A DNA stretch of 64,000 bases from Pseudomonas violetae (lineage in GTDB: Bacteria; Pseudomonadota; Gammaproteobacteria; Pseudomonadales; Pseudomonadaceae): assembly GCF_023072615.1 (NCBI RefSeq), contig NZ_JAKNRW010000001.1, positions 124,001 through 188,000 of the forward strand, given 5' to 3'. The position numbers and the translations under genes were made by a program. The notes beneath the pieces were generated by a model. The model was not told the origin of the DNA and ran no database searches. It was given only the letters and a program-made list of their open reading frames with translations. Shown here one piece after another: positions 35,673 through 44,879 of this stretch (position 1 is its first letter; each line of letters begins with the position of its first letter).

Positions 35673-36656
35673 ATGTTTAAGGCAATTCTTGTTGATAAAG
35701 ACGCAGATGTTTACCAAGCAAAATTGACAGAACTGGATGATGCGCAACTTCCAAATGGGGATGTCACCGTTCGTGTGGCCTACAGCACTCTGAACTACAA
35801 AGATGGACTGGCTATTAGTGGCAGTAGCCCGGTAGTTCGTAAATTTCCAATGATTCCCGGTATTGATCTGGCCGGAACCGTTGAAACCAGCAATCACTCT
35901 GCATACAAAGCGGGTGATCGGGTTCTGCTCAATGGATGGGGCGTGGGCGAGGGGCATTGGGGCGGGTTGGCACAGAAGGCCCGGCTCAATGGCGACTGGC
36001 TGATCCCCTTGCCTGAACCATTAAGTGCGCGTCAGGCCATGGCGATCGGAACCGCAGGTTATACCGCAATGCTCTGCCTGATCGCGTTGGAGCGCCACGG
36101 CCTGACTCCAGCGTGCGGTGAAGTTTTGGTAACGGGTGCCAATGGTGGGGTAGGCAGCTTCGCCATCGCGTTGTTGGCACGTAAAGGTTATTCCGTGATC
36201 GCTGCCACTGGCCGACCTGAGGAAGCCGATTACCTGAAACGCCTGGGTGCAACGACCATCATTGATCGTGCCGAGCTGTCCAGTCCGGGGCGTGCACTGG
36301 CAAAGGAGCGCTGGGCTGCGGCGATAGACTCAGTCGGTAGCTATACCCTCGCCAACGTGTGTGCGGGCACTCGCGCAGACGGTCTGGTTGCAGCATGCGG
36401 CCTTGCTCAAGGCATGGATTTTCCGTCAACGGTAGCGCCTTTTATTCTGCGCGGCGTAAGCCTGCTAGGTATCAACAGCGTGACTCGCCCTTACAAAGAG
36501 CGTGTGGAAGCCTGGGAGCGCCTTTGCATCGGGCTGGATCTGGCACAACTGGATGAAATTACCCGGGAGATCGGCCTGAGCGAGTCCATACCGGTTGCCC
36601 ATGAATTGCTCGACGGTAAGATCCGGGGTCGTGTAGTGGTGGATGTGAATAGGTAA
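35673..36656 (+). CDS. acuI: Acrylyl-CoA reductase (NADPH), MDR family
   Basis: 327 residues from the ATG at 35673 with GGAG seven bases before; longer frames overlap acuR. AcuI/YhdH-type quinone-oxidoreductase fold: STLNYKDGLAISG, FPMIPGIDLAGTV, VLLNGWGVGEGHWGG, GTAGYTAMLCL, then the Rossmann loop VTGANGGVGSFA. Reduces toxic acryloyl-CoA to propanoyl-CoA. Regulated together with acuR by the shared operator. Confidence 0.9.
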   Translation: MFKAILVDKDADVYQAKLTELDDAQLPNGDVTVRVAYSTLNYKDGLAISGSSPVVRKFPMIPGIDLAGTVETSNHSAYKAGDRVLLNGWGVGEGHWGGLAQKARLNGDWLIPLPEPLSARQAMAIGTAGYTAMLCLIALERHGLTPACGEVLVTGANGGVGSFAIALLARKGYSVIAATGRPEEADYLKRLGATTIIDRAELSSPGRALAKERWAAAIDSVGSYTLANVCAGTRADGLVAACGLAQGMDFPSTVAPFILRGVSLLGINSVTRPYKERVEAWERLCIGLDLAQLDEITREIGLSESIPVAHELLDGKIRGRVVVDVNR

Positions 36657-36819
36657 ACAGCAGAACACCAACCTGCAGGCTGAAGTGGACTCTGGTGTTT
36701 AAGGGGCTGCAACAGGCTGCTTCGGATCGTTTTCTGCCTGACGCAACTGGCTGCTATGGCCGTTAGCGACCGGTGCTCTGGCTAGCCATGCTTGTTCTCC
36801 CTCATGAGGAGGACTTGCC

Positions 36820-37440
36820 ATGAAAATCATTGATGCCTGCAGCCGTCAGCCTTGGAACAAAGGAAAGTTGGTCGGACAGAAAACCCCGCTCCGACTGAGA
36901 GATATCTGGGCCATCCGAGTAAGGCTTCAAATTGCAGAAAGAACCCGAGATCTGGCTCTCTTCGATCTGGCCATCGACAGCAAGCTTCGAGCCTGCGACT
37001 TAACCAAACTGCGTGTGCGTGACATTGCCCATGGTGAGCACGTGTCATCACGAGCCATGGTGATGCAGCAGAAAACGCAGCGACCAGTGCAGTTCGAGAT
37101 CACTGAACAAACACGGTCTGCTCTCGCGGCTTGGATACATCAAGCCCAGCTCCGCAGCGAGGACTGCCTTTTCCCGAGCCGGCTGCATACCTCAGACCAT
37201 CTATCCACTCGTCAATACGCTCGTATCGTCAAAGGCTGGGTGAAAGCCATTGGCCTTGATCCAGCAATGTATGGCACTCACACAATGAGGCGAACAAAGG
37301 CATCACTGATCTATCGCAGGACGAAGAACCTACGGGCGGTTCAGCTGCTGCTCGGCCATACGAAGCTGGAGAGCACCGTTCGATATCTGGGGATTGAGGT
37401 CGATGACGCCCTGGAGATGGCGGAACAGACCGAGGCTTGA
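36820..37440 (+). CDS. Short tyrosine recombinase/integrase
   Basis: 206 residues, catalytic domain only. Catalytic residues can be placed: R in DSKLRACDLTKLRV, H-x-x-R in GTHTMRRTKASL, H in LLLGHTKLEST, and the tyrosine in VRYLGIEV. No N-terminal core-binding domain, as in other short stand-alone pseudomonad integrases. Carries GAGGAGGA about 11 bases upstream of the start. It separates the acu genes from the amine cluster and may mark an earlier insertion. Confidence 0.85.
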   Translation: MKIIDACSRQPWNKGKLVGQKTPLRLRDIWAIRVRLQIAERTRDLALFDLAIDSKLRACDLTKLRVRDIAHGEHVSSRAMVMQQKTQRPVQFEITEQTRSALAAWIHQAQLRSEDCLFPSRLHTSDHLSTRQYARIVKGWVKAIGLDPAMYGTHTMRRTKASLIYRRTKNLRAVQLLLGHTKLESTVRYLGIEVDDALEMAEQTEA

Positions 37441-37726
37441 ATGTATAGCGACGGTCGAAGTCAGGCCGTCGCTAACCGGCCAGAAGCAGTCACTTAATGC
37501 GTCTACGAAAGTAGGGTCGATTCATCGTGAGAAAAAACATCAAAAAATCATATCGGTTACAGATGCTTTGCTGGCGCGCCGTTTGTCTCTGCCCAGTTTT
37601 TACCTAGCCAACGGCTACAAAAATCATAATTTCGCTATGACCTGATGCGTGAGCAAAATGCGGCCAGTATTACTCCACGCACACATGCAGCGTGGGGTAT
37701 CACGAGCAACGTCAGAGGAAATAACA
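37441..37726. other. Region between integrase and monooxygenase
   Basis: Holds an 8-bp perfect hairpin (AGCGACGG / CCGTCGCT, 37447-37473) just after the integrase, without T tract. Nothing else recognised. Confidence 0.4.
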
Positions 37727-39046
37727 GTGACCGATCTGAACCAACCCGCCTTGCAGAAGTGCACAGACATGACAGTAGAAAAAATACAAATAGACACCCT
37801 GGTTGTCGGTGCTGGTCAGGCCGGTGTGGCCATGAGCGAGCACCTGAGTAGTCTCGGAGTTCCTCACCTTGTGCTTGAGCGTAACCGAATCGCTGAAAAA
37901 TGGCGTACCGGCCGCTGGGATTCGCTGGTCGCCAATGGCCCAGCCTGGCACGACTGCTTCCCTGGCCTTGAGTTCGATGATGTCGACCCAGATGCGTTCG
38001 CCCCGAAAGAGCGCGTGGCCGATTACTTCGAAGCCTATGCCAAGAAATTTAATATGCCGATTCGCACCGGCGTCGAAGTAAAAAGCGTAGAGCGCAATGC
38101 CGATCGCCCAGGCTTCATCATCACAACATCTGAGGGGTTGATCGAAGCCAACCGTGTGGTGGCGGCCACCGGGCCTTTTCAGACCCCGGTTATTCCTCCG
38201 ATCGCGCCTAAAGATCTGCGTATCGTACAGATGCACTCGGCAGACTATCGCAATCCGCAGCAGCTGCCCGAGGGCGCGGTGCTGGTCGTGGGTGCGGGCT
38301 CTTCCGGGGTGCAAATCGCTGATGAACTGCAGCGTGCCGGCAAGCAGGTTTACCTCTCGGTGGGCGCTCATGACCGTCCGCCACGTGCCTATCGTGGCCG
38401 TGACTTCTGCTGGTGGTTGGGGGTTCTAGGTCTCTGGGATGCGGAGATCGCCGAGCCGGGCAAAGAGCACGTGACCATTGCCGTGAGCGGCGCGCGTGGC
38501 GGCCATACCGTTGACTTCCGCGGCCTTGCCCATCAGGGCATGAAATTGGTTGGCCTGACCCAGTCGTTTAACGACGGCGTGGTGACCTTCCAGGCTAATC
38601 TGGCTGACAACCTGGCCCGCGGTGACCAGAACTACCTGTCGCTGTTGGATGCCGCTGATGCCTACATTGAGCGTAATGGCCTCGACCTGCCGCTCGAGCC
38701 TGAAGCGCGCAATGTCTATCCCGATCCAGAGTGTGTGACCAAGCCGATTCTGCAACTCGACCTGGCTGCCGCCGGCGTTACCTCGATCATCTGGGCAACC
38801 GGTTTTGCCGTCGATTACAGCTGGATGAAGGTCAACACCTTCGACGAGAAGGGCAAGCCTCAACATCAGCGCGGCGTTTCCAGCGAGTCGGGCATCTACT
38901 TTGTCGGTCTGCCATGGCTGTCGCGTCGCGGTTCCAGCTTCATCTGGGGCGTTTGGCACGATGCCAAGCATATTGCTGGGCATATCGCCACGCAGCGCAA
39001 ATACCTCTCCTATCGCGATGCCACGCAGCGCCAATCAGCAGAGTGA
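37727..39046 (+). CDS. Flavin-containing monooxygenase-like protein
   Basis: 439 residues from a GTG with AGAGGAA six bases upstream. FAD Rossmann loop DTLVVGAGQAGVAMSEHL, the WDSLVANGPAWHD segment, NADPH loop VVGAGSSGVQIADEL, and the ATGF signature late (IIWATGFAVDYSW). These two-dinucleotide-domain enzymes oxidise N or S atoms or do Baeyer-Villiger reactions. The gene heads a run with RidA, DUF1028, and ArgE, suggesting oxidation of an amine to an unstable imine or enamine that RidA hydrolyses. Confidence 0.85.
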   Translation: MTDLNQPALQKCTDMTVEKIQIDTLVVGAGQAGVAMSEHLSSLGVPHLVLERNRIAEKWRTGRWDSLVANGPAWHDCFPGLEFDDVDPDAFAPKERVADYFEAYAKKFNMPIRTGVEVKSVERNADRPGFIITTSEGLIEANRVVAATGPFQTPVIPPIAPKDLRIVQMHSADYRNPQQLPEGAVLVVGAGSSGVQIADELQRAGKQVYLSVGAHDRPPRAYRGRDFCWWLGVLGLWDAEIAEPGKEHVTIAVSGARGGHTVDFRGLAHQGMKLVGLTQSFNDGVVTFQANLADNLARGDQNYLSLLDAADAYIERNGLDLPLEPEARNVYPDPECVTKPILQLDLAAAGVTSIIWATGFAVDYSWMKVNTFDEKGKPQHQRGVSSESGIYFVGLPWLSRRGSSFIWGVWHDAKHIAGHIATQRKYLSYRDATQRQSAE

Positions 39047-39115
39047 GCGCAGCTTAGTGTTGCAGGCTCATGCCCTGACTTTTTGTTCAATAGCCAGAAT
39101 AATGGAAGTAAGTCG

Positions 39116-39526
39116 ATGCCTACCCATACCCGCATCCGCATGTTCAACACCAAAGAAACCTACCCCAACCAGAGTTTGGACAATGATCTGTGCCAAGCCG
39201 TGCGCGCCGGTAATACCGTGTATGTGCGTGGTCAGGTAGGTACCGACTTCGACGGCCAGTTGGTTGGCCTTGGCGACCCGCGCGCGCAGACCGAGCAGGC
39301 GATGAAAAACGTCAAGCAACTGCTCGAGGAAGCCGGCAGCGACCTCCGCCACATTGTCAAGACCACCACCTACCTGATCGACCCGCGCTACCGCGAGCCG
39401 GTGTACCAGGAAGTCGGAAAATGGTTGAAAGGGGTGTTCCCGATTTCCACCGGCTTGGTGGTCACCGCCCTCGGTCAGCCGCAGTGGTTGATGGAGATCG
39501 ATGTGATCGCGGTCATTCCTGACTGA
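39116..39526 (+). CDS. RidA-family enamine/imine deaminase-like protein
   Basis: 136 residues from the ATG at 39116 with GGAAG seven bases upstream. RidA/YjgF fold: LCQAVRAGNTVYVRGQVG, EQAMKNVKQLLEEAGSDLRH, IVKTTTYLIDPRYREPVY, and MEIDVIAVIP at the C-terminus. The canonical arginine of active RidA (in the C-R-V region) is not seen in its standard context, so it may belong to a Rid subfamily with other chemistry. Adjacent to the monooxygenase. Confidence 0.85.
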   Translation: MPTHTRIRMFNTKETYPNQSLDNDLCQAVRAGNTVYVRGQVGTDFDGQLVGLGDPRAQTEQAMKNVKQLLEEAGSDLRHIVKTTTYLIDPRYREPVYQEVGKWLKGVFPISTGLVVTALGQPQWLMEIDVIAVIPD

Positions 39527-39665
39527 CAGATATTGCGCGCGACCACGCTGGGTTGAGTGCTGCAAGGAAGATGCTGGTTTGCTGCTGCAACCGCAGCGTT
39601 CCCTATTAGTCCTCGTCCTGTCTGGGATTCGCCCATAACGCTTTGAGCTTTTTCAAGGAGCAAAC

Positions 39666-40340
39666 ATGACATTCTCCATCGTTGGCCACTGTGCCGAAAC
39701 CGGCCAGTTGGGTATTGCCATCAGCTCCTCGAGCATTGCTGTGGGCGCCCGCTGCCCTTGGCTGCGTGCCGGGGTCGGTGCGGTAGCGACTCAGAACATC
39801 ACCTTGCCGGCGCTTGGCCCGCAGATCCTCGACCTGCTGGATGCTGATCAGGAGCCGAGCGCGGCTCTGGACCGTGCGCTGAGCAGCAATGGTTGGAGCC
39901 AGTACCGCCAGGTCGCAGTGGTCGACAGTAAAGGCCGCACTGCCGTGTTTACCGGTAGCGAAGCCTTGGGCACGCACAATGCGTTGGCGGGTGAGCATTG
40001 CGTCGCCGCCGGCAACCTTTTGGCCGGACCAGAGGTCATTGAAGCCATGGTCGCGGCTTTCGAGCAAGCCGAAGGCTGTTTGTCCGAGCGTCTGTTAGCG
40101 GCCATGCACGCTGCCATGGCCGCGGGTGGCGAGGCAGGGCCGGTGCATTCGGCGGCGCTCTCGGTGGTTGGTGAGCTGATCTGGCCGATTGTCGACCTGC
40201 GTGTGGACTGGGTTGACGAAGACCCCATCGGTCGACTCGACCAGCTCTGGCAGGCTTATCGTCCGCAGATGCAGGACTACCTGACCCGCGCTCTTAACCC
40301 GACATCCGCCCCTAGCTACGGTGTACCCGGCGACGAGTAA
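39666..40340 (+). CDS. DUF1028 (Ntn-hydrolase-like) protein
   Basis: 224 residues starting MTFSIVGHCAETGQLGIAISS, the DUF1028 signature that resembles the N-terminus of Ntn hydrolases, followed by CPWLRAGVGAVATQN, RQVAVVDSKGRTAVFTG and GNLLAGPEVIEAM. Members are predicted amidases or peptidases of unproven substrate. Position between RidA and an ArgE-like deacylase points to amide hydrolysis in the same pathway. Confidence 0.85.
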   Translation: MTFSIVGHCAETGQLGIAISSSSIAVGARCPWLRAGVGAVATQNITLPALGPQILDLLDADQEPSAALDRALSSNGWSQYRQVAVVDSKGRTAVFTGSEALGTHNALAGEHCVAAGNLLAGPEVIEAMVAAFEQAEGCLSERLLAAMHAAMAAGGEAGPVHSAALSVVGELIWPIVDLRVDWVDEDPIGRLDQLWQAYRPQMQDYLTRALNPTSAPSYGVPGDE

Positions 40341-40390
40341 CGCGCAGCGCTACTCAACTGCTCTGTTGTTTTATTCAAAAGGAACTACTC

Positions 40391-41548
40391 ATGCTTTCTA
40401 GCCGTGATCTGCTGGCCAAGTTGGTTGCTTTCAACACGGTTAGCCGCGAGTCCAATCTGGCCCTGATCGAGTTTATCCACGACTACCTCAACGATTTGGG
40501 GGTGGCGAGTGAACTGGATTACAACGTCGAACGGAGCAAGGCCAACCTGTTTGCCACAATCGGCCCGACCGATCGTGGCGGGGTGGTGTTGTCCGGCCAC
40601 ACTGATGTGGTGCCGGTGGCTGGGCAGGCCTGGGCGGTCGAGCCGTTCCAGCTGACTGAGCATGACGGCAAGCTTTACGGTCGCGGCACGGCCGACATGA
40701 AAGGCTATATCGCCTGCGTGCTGGCGGCCGTGCCGGGCTTTCTCGCCCAGCCGCTGCGGGTGCCGGTGCACCTGGCCTTTTCCTATGACGAGGAGGTTGG
40801 CTGCCTGGGCGTGCGCTCGCTGTTGAGTGCGCTCGAGAGTCGGCCGAATAAGCCCATCGCCTGCATTATTGGCGAACCGACGGAACTCAAGCCGGTGCTC
40901 GGCCACAAGGGCAAGCTAGCCATGCGTTGCCAGGTACAGGGCGCCGCCTGCCACTCGGCCTACGCGCCGCTGGGGGTTAATGCCATCGAGTACGCCGCGC
41001 GCTTGATTGGCAAACTAGGCGAGATTGGCGAGCAACTGGCCCAGCCGGAGTTGCACGACCAACGTTTCGATCCGCCGTACTCCACCGTGCAAACCGGAGT
41101 GATACAGGGGGGCAGGGCGCTGAATATTGTCCCGGCCGAGTGCCAGTTCGACTTCGAAATCCGTGCGCTGCCGGACTTCGATGCGCAGCAGGTGGTCAAT
41201 CAGCTGGCCGGCTATGCCGAAAGCCAATTGTTGCCGTCGATGCGCCAGCGCAGCGACGCCAGCGCTATTGCCTTCCAGCCGTTGTCGGCCTACCCAGGCC
41301 TGGCTACCGACCCGCAAAGTGAGGTGGCCGAACTGTTGGCGCTGATCAGCGGCAGCCGTGAATTCGGCACCGTCGCCTTCGGCACTGAGGGCGGCCTGTT
41401 CAACCAGTCGGGCATCCCTACCGTAGTTTGCGGGCCGGGCAGTATGGAGCAAGGGCACAAGCCTGATGAGTTCGTCAGCCAGGAACAGTTGGATGGTTGT
41501 GATGCGATGCTCGTGCGATTAATGGAGTGGTTGCAGCGCGGTTTTTGA
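40391..41548 (+). CDS. ArgE-like M20 metallo-deacylase
   Basis: 385 residues, M20 family dinuclear zinc enzyme close to N-acetylornithine deacetylase: SGHTDVVPVAGQ (first His and Asp), GRGTADMKGYIA (bridging Asp), DEEVGCLGVRS (catalytic Glu-Glu), IGEPTELKPV, and GTEGGLFNQSGIPT near the C-terminus. In this context it more likely removes an acyl group from an amine catabolite than serves arginine synthesis. A terminator follows. Confidence 0.85.
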   Translation: MLSSRDLLAKLVAFNTVSRESNLALIEFIHDYLNDLGVASELDYNVERSKANLFATIGPTDRGGVVLSGHTDVVPVAGQAWAVEPFQLTEHDGKLYGRGTADMKGYIACVLAAVPGFLAQPLRVPVHLAFSYDEEVGCLGVRSLLSALESRPNKPIACIIGEPTELKPVLGHKGKLAMRCQVQGAACHSAYAPLGVNAIEYAARLIGKLGEIGEQLAQPELHDQRFDPPYSTVQTGVIQGGRALNIVPAECQFDFEIRALPDFDAQQVVNQLAGYAESQLLPSMRQRSDASAIAFQPLSAYPGLATDPQSEVAELLALISGSREFGTVAFGTEGGLFNQSGIPTVVCGPGSMEQGHKPDEFVSQEQLDGCDAMLVRLMEWLQRGF

Positions 41549-41559
41549 ATCACCTTTTG

Positions 41560-41598
41560 CCCACCATCCGCTGCACGGCCGGTTGGTGGGATTTTTTT
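41560..41598 (+). terminator. Rho-independent terminator
   Basis: 7-bp stem CCCACCA / TGGTGGG with a 17-base loop followed by A and seven T. It ends the monooxygenase-to-argE-like transcript. Confidence 0.85.
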
Positions 41599-41730
41599 AG
41601 GTTCACGCTTAATTTTCCGGCTGTCAGTGCTCCTGAGCAAGCGCACATTGGCCATGAGCGCACACAACTCTTTCCCACTGCTGATTAAAGATAGATCAGC
41701 GCTCCCCCATCATTGAATGGAATCTCAGAC

Positions 41731-43374
41731 ATGCCGCTGCTGCGCAACGCAAGCCTGAAAAGTAAGCTGCTCATGGCATTTACACTGGTTAACCTGATTA
41801 GTATTGGCACCTTTATCAGTTATGCACAGTACGTAAAAAGCTTGGATATTCGTGAGCAAATGGATAACCGTCTGCGTGCTGCAGCCCATGCCTTACCTCG
41901 GTTGCTCGGCAACGACTACCTGGAACGAGCCAGGACGAGTGGCGGCCTGATGCCGGGCGAGTACATGAAAAGGGTCGGCGAGCTTGGTGAGTATGCCGCT
42001 GAAGTCGGGTTGAAATTTGCCTACACCTTGATGATCGAAAGCGATGGCAAGGTGTTCTTTATCTCCGATGGGGCCAGCGTGGAGGATATTGCAGGCGGCA
42101 ATTTTGCTAAGCACATGGAGTATTACCAAGATGCCAACCCTGCTGTAGGCACTGCAGCGCGTACAGGGAAATTACAGTTTGCTGAATACACTGACAGCTA
42201 CGGCAGTTTTCGATCGATCTTCCTGCCGCTGACTACTGAGAGTGGTCAGCTTTACGTGGTCGCCGCAGACATTGCCCTTGATAGCCTCCAGCAAGCGATC
42301 GACGCTAGTCTGCATAGTTTGTTGCTTATCGGTCTGACAACGCTGGCTATTGGTTTGGTGCTTTCCTGGCTGGCCGCACTGATTTTGGTGAGTACAGTGC
42401 GCCAGCTTACCGATCAGCTTAACCATATCTCCGACAGCCGAGATCTCACCTACCCGGTTAAGGTAATCAGCGGTGATGAGCTGGGGCGCATGGGGCAGCG
42501 CCTTGCCGGGCTACTAAAAGATTTGTGGCAGACGCTGGCCAGTGCTTTGCAAATGGCTAACAGCAATCAGCAACTGGCGAACACCTTCCAACAGTGTGCC
42601 AGCGACATTACTCGGCAAATTCAGCAGGCTGCTTGCCAGCTGGCGGATGTAGATCAGCATGGCCAGATGATTCAACAGGCTGCCGAACAATCCTCTAACT
42701 TAGCTGGCGCGGTGCGCGATAATCTAAAATTGGCCGGTGTCGAATTAAGCGAAGCCCACGGTGAAATGCAGCGGCTGATTGGTGATGTGCACGGCAGTGC
42801 TTTGGTTAACGTTGAGCTGGCCGCCGACCTGGATCAATTAAGTCGCGATGCCGGGCAGATTAGCCAAGTTCTACAGATGATTACGGCTATTTCTGAGCAG
42901 ACTAATTTGCTGGCGCTGAATGCGGCGATCGAAGCTGCCCGTGCAGGTGAGGCAGGGCGTGGTTTTGCTGTGGTCGCCGACGAAGTGCGCAAGCTGGCAG
43001 GGCAAACGCAGGGTGTGTTGAGCAACGCACACCAAGTGATTGATAAGGTCATCGACGCTATACGGCATATTTCCCAGCGTATGAGCAATACGGCGGAAGG
43101 GTCACGGCAACTCGCAGGGGGAGCTGACGATACGCTGGCGGCCCTTGATGCTCTCCAGCTGCAAATGAATCAGGTGCGCAGTACGGTGGATCAAGCGCTG
43201 CTGAGCAGCGAGGACATTCAACACTCGGTAGCAGATATGTCGGGCCGACTAGGCGGCATGCGTGAGGTCTTCGAGCGCACGCACAAGGATGTGGATGCGA
43301 TAAATCGCTCTGCGGCCGATTTAGGTGATACAGCGCTGGCGCTAAAGAATGGTCTGCAGGTGTTTCGCACTTAG
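41731..43374 (+). CDS. Methyl-accepting chemotaxis protein
   Basis: 547 residues. Membrane helices at about 13-33 and 194-220 enclose a periplasmic sensor of around 160 residues with a Cache-like look ([18 protein letters not shown]). A HAMP segment (about 220-270) and the kinase-control coiled coil follow; the hairpin tip is [20 protein letters not shown] and [18 protein letters not shown]. Lies inside the amine cluster, so it may sense the substrate. Lacks a C-terminal CheR-docking pentapeptide. Confidence 0.9.
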   Translation: MPLLRNASLKSKLLMAFTLVNLISIGTFISYAQYVKSLDIREQMDNRLRAAAHALPRLLGNDYLERARTSGGLMPGEYMKRVGELGEYAAEVGLKFAYTLMIESDGKVFFISDGASVEDIAGGNFAKHMEYYQDANPAVGTAARTGKLQFAEYTDSYGSFRSIFLPLTTESGQLYVVAADIALDSLQQAIDASLHSLLLIGLTTLAIGLVLSWLAALILVSTVRQLTDQLNHISDSRDLTYPVKVISGDELGRMGQRLAGLLKDLWQTLASALQMANSNQQLANTFQQCASDITRQIQQAACQLADVDQHGQMIQQAAEQSSNLAGAVRDNLKLAGVELSEAHGEMQRLIGDVHGSALVNVELAADLDQLSRDAGQISQVLQMITAISEQTNLLALNAAIEAARAGEAGRGFAVVADEVRKLAGQTQGVLSNAHQVIDKVIDAIRHISQRMSNTAEGSRQLAGGADDTLAALDALQLQMNQVRSTVDQALLSSEDIQHSVADMSGRLGGMREVFERTHKDVDAINRSAADLGDTALALKNGLQVFRT

Positions 43375-43527
43375 CGAGTTGTTAAACCATTAGCGCAAGC
43401 TAGGCAAGGTGAAACCGGCCAATTAAGTGGTGCAGCTCACGAGGTGTAAGTCATGGTCTACCTTTTGGGGCGTGGCGAATGGCGCGTTTCAAAACAGTTG
43501 ACTGAATGCGAGGTTTTTAAGTGGCTG

Positions 43528-44466
43528 TTAATTTGACTCGACAGTCGACTTTTGGTTGGTCGTGGCAGCTCCCAACTGTTCCTTGCAGTAGTCAACGAAC
43601 ATCTGCGCCGGCTTGGTCAGGTGTGCGCGTTTGAGCCAGGCGGAGACCAGACCCGAGGTCATCACCTGCTCGGCGATCTCCACCGGCACTACCTTTCTAC
43701 CGTCGTAGGTGCATTCGGAGTGTGGCCGGGTGACCAGCAGGGAGAAACCGAAACCCTGGCCGACCATGCCGCGCACCATCTCGATCGACGGCGAGCTGAA
43801 GACAATGTTCGGCGTCAGCCCAAGCTCTTCGAACAGGCTGACGAAGTAGGTGCGACTCGGCTGCACATCGAGCAGGATCATCGGTTCTAGGCACAGGTCG
43901 CGCAACGAGACTTGGGCCTGCTTGGTGAACCTGTGGCCCTCGGGTAGCAGGGCATAGGGCTTTTGCGGCGGCATCAGCGGTTCGGTTGCGATGGTGTTGT
44001 CGAGATCGTGTTCGTAGAGAAACGCCAGGTCGAAGCTGCCCGCCGTGAGGCCTTGCACCAGTTCCTGCTGTTCGCCGTCGCGCAGGCGGATCTCCACACC
44101 GGGATAGAGCGCGGTGAAGCCCGCGATCAGGCGGGGTAGGTACAGCGGGGCGACTGTTTCAAAGCAGCCGATGTCGATTTGCCCCGCCACGATGTCGTTA
44201 TCGGCCAGGGCGTTCTGTTCAAACTCATGGGCCATGCGCAGCAGTTCTTGTGCCTTGCGATAGAAGCGCGCGCCGCTCGGAGTGAGCGATACGCCCTGTG
44301 CGTGGTGACGAATCAGCAGTTGCACGCCGAAGTTATCTTCCAGCCCCTTGATTGCGGTGGAGATCGACGGTTGAGCGATATACAGTTTGCGTGAGGCCTC
44401 GGCAACGCTGCCGGACTCCACGGTGGTCACGAAGTATTTGAGCTGACGTAAGGTATAGATGGCCAC
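43528..44466 (-). CDS. LysR-family transcription regulator
   Basis: 312 residues from a GTG with AGAGG five bases upstream; ten residues further upstream are possible. HTH: LRQLKYFVTTVESGSVAEAS, QPSISTAIKGLEDNFGVQLL. Effector domain starts GQIDIGCFETVAPLYLPRL. Divergent from the aldehyde dehydrogenase with about 410 bases between, so it probably activates the dehydrogenase-permease-aminotransferase operon. Confidence 0.85.
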   Translation of the reverse strand: MAIYTLRQLKYFVTTVESGSVAEASRKLYIAQPSISTAIKGLEDNFGVQLLIRHHAQGVSLTPSGARFYRKAQELLRMAHEFEQNALADNDIVAGQIDIGCFETVAPLYLPRLIAGFTALYPGVEIRLRDGEQQELVQGLTAGSFDLAFLYEHDLDNTIATEPLMPPQKPYALLPEGHRFTKQAQVSLRDLCLEPMILLDVQPSRTYFVSLFEELGLTPNIVFSSPSIEMVRGMVGQGFGFSLLVTRPHSECTYDGRKVVPVEIAEQVMTSGLVSAWLKRAHLTKPAQMFVDYCKEQLGAATTNQKSTVESN

Positions 44467-44879
44467 GCAAACCTCTTCTGGGCTGATGCTGCCCACAGCT
44501 GGGCAGAGCGATTAAACAGCTAATAGCGATGCTGGCTGTCCACGATGGTTGTGTATAGGCCAACTTTTGGAAGCGCCCGGCTGTACCTGCGTCACTGAGG
44601 GGCAGTGTTGCTGTTCGCCAGCTTAGCCGGCAAACACGCTTTGCCTTGCGGTTATCAGTCGCTCAGCGCTTCTGCCAAGGCTGTCCAGCAGTCAGCAGCC
44701 GCTTATTACGGGTTGCTCACCATACCCTAGCTACACCAGAGGGCAGTGCCGCGCTTGCCTCGCTTTTTTATATAGGCGAAACATATTTTTAATAATTTTC
44801 CTCTGTCGAGCGATGTCGCACCATCACCCTCAATTCAATAAAAGAATCACCACCCTGGTGGTCGATGAGGGAGTGCAGC
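44467..44879. other. Divergent promoter region, LysR / aldehyde dehydrogenase
   Basis: About 410 bases. The segment 44762-44810 is very AT-rich and is the likely promoter of the dehydrogenase operon. No precise LysR box could be assigned. Confidence 0.4.
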
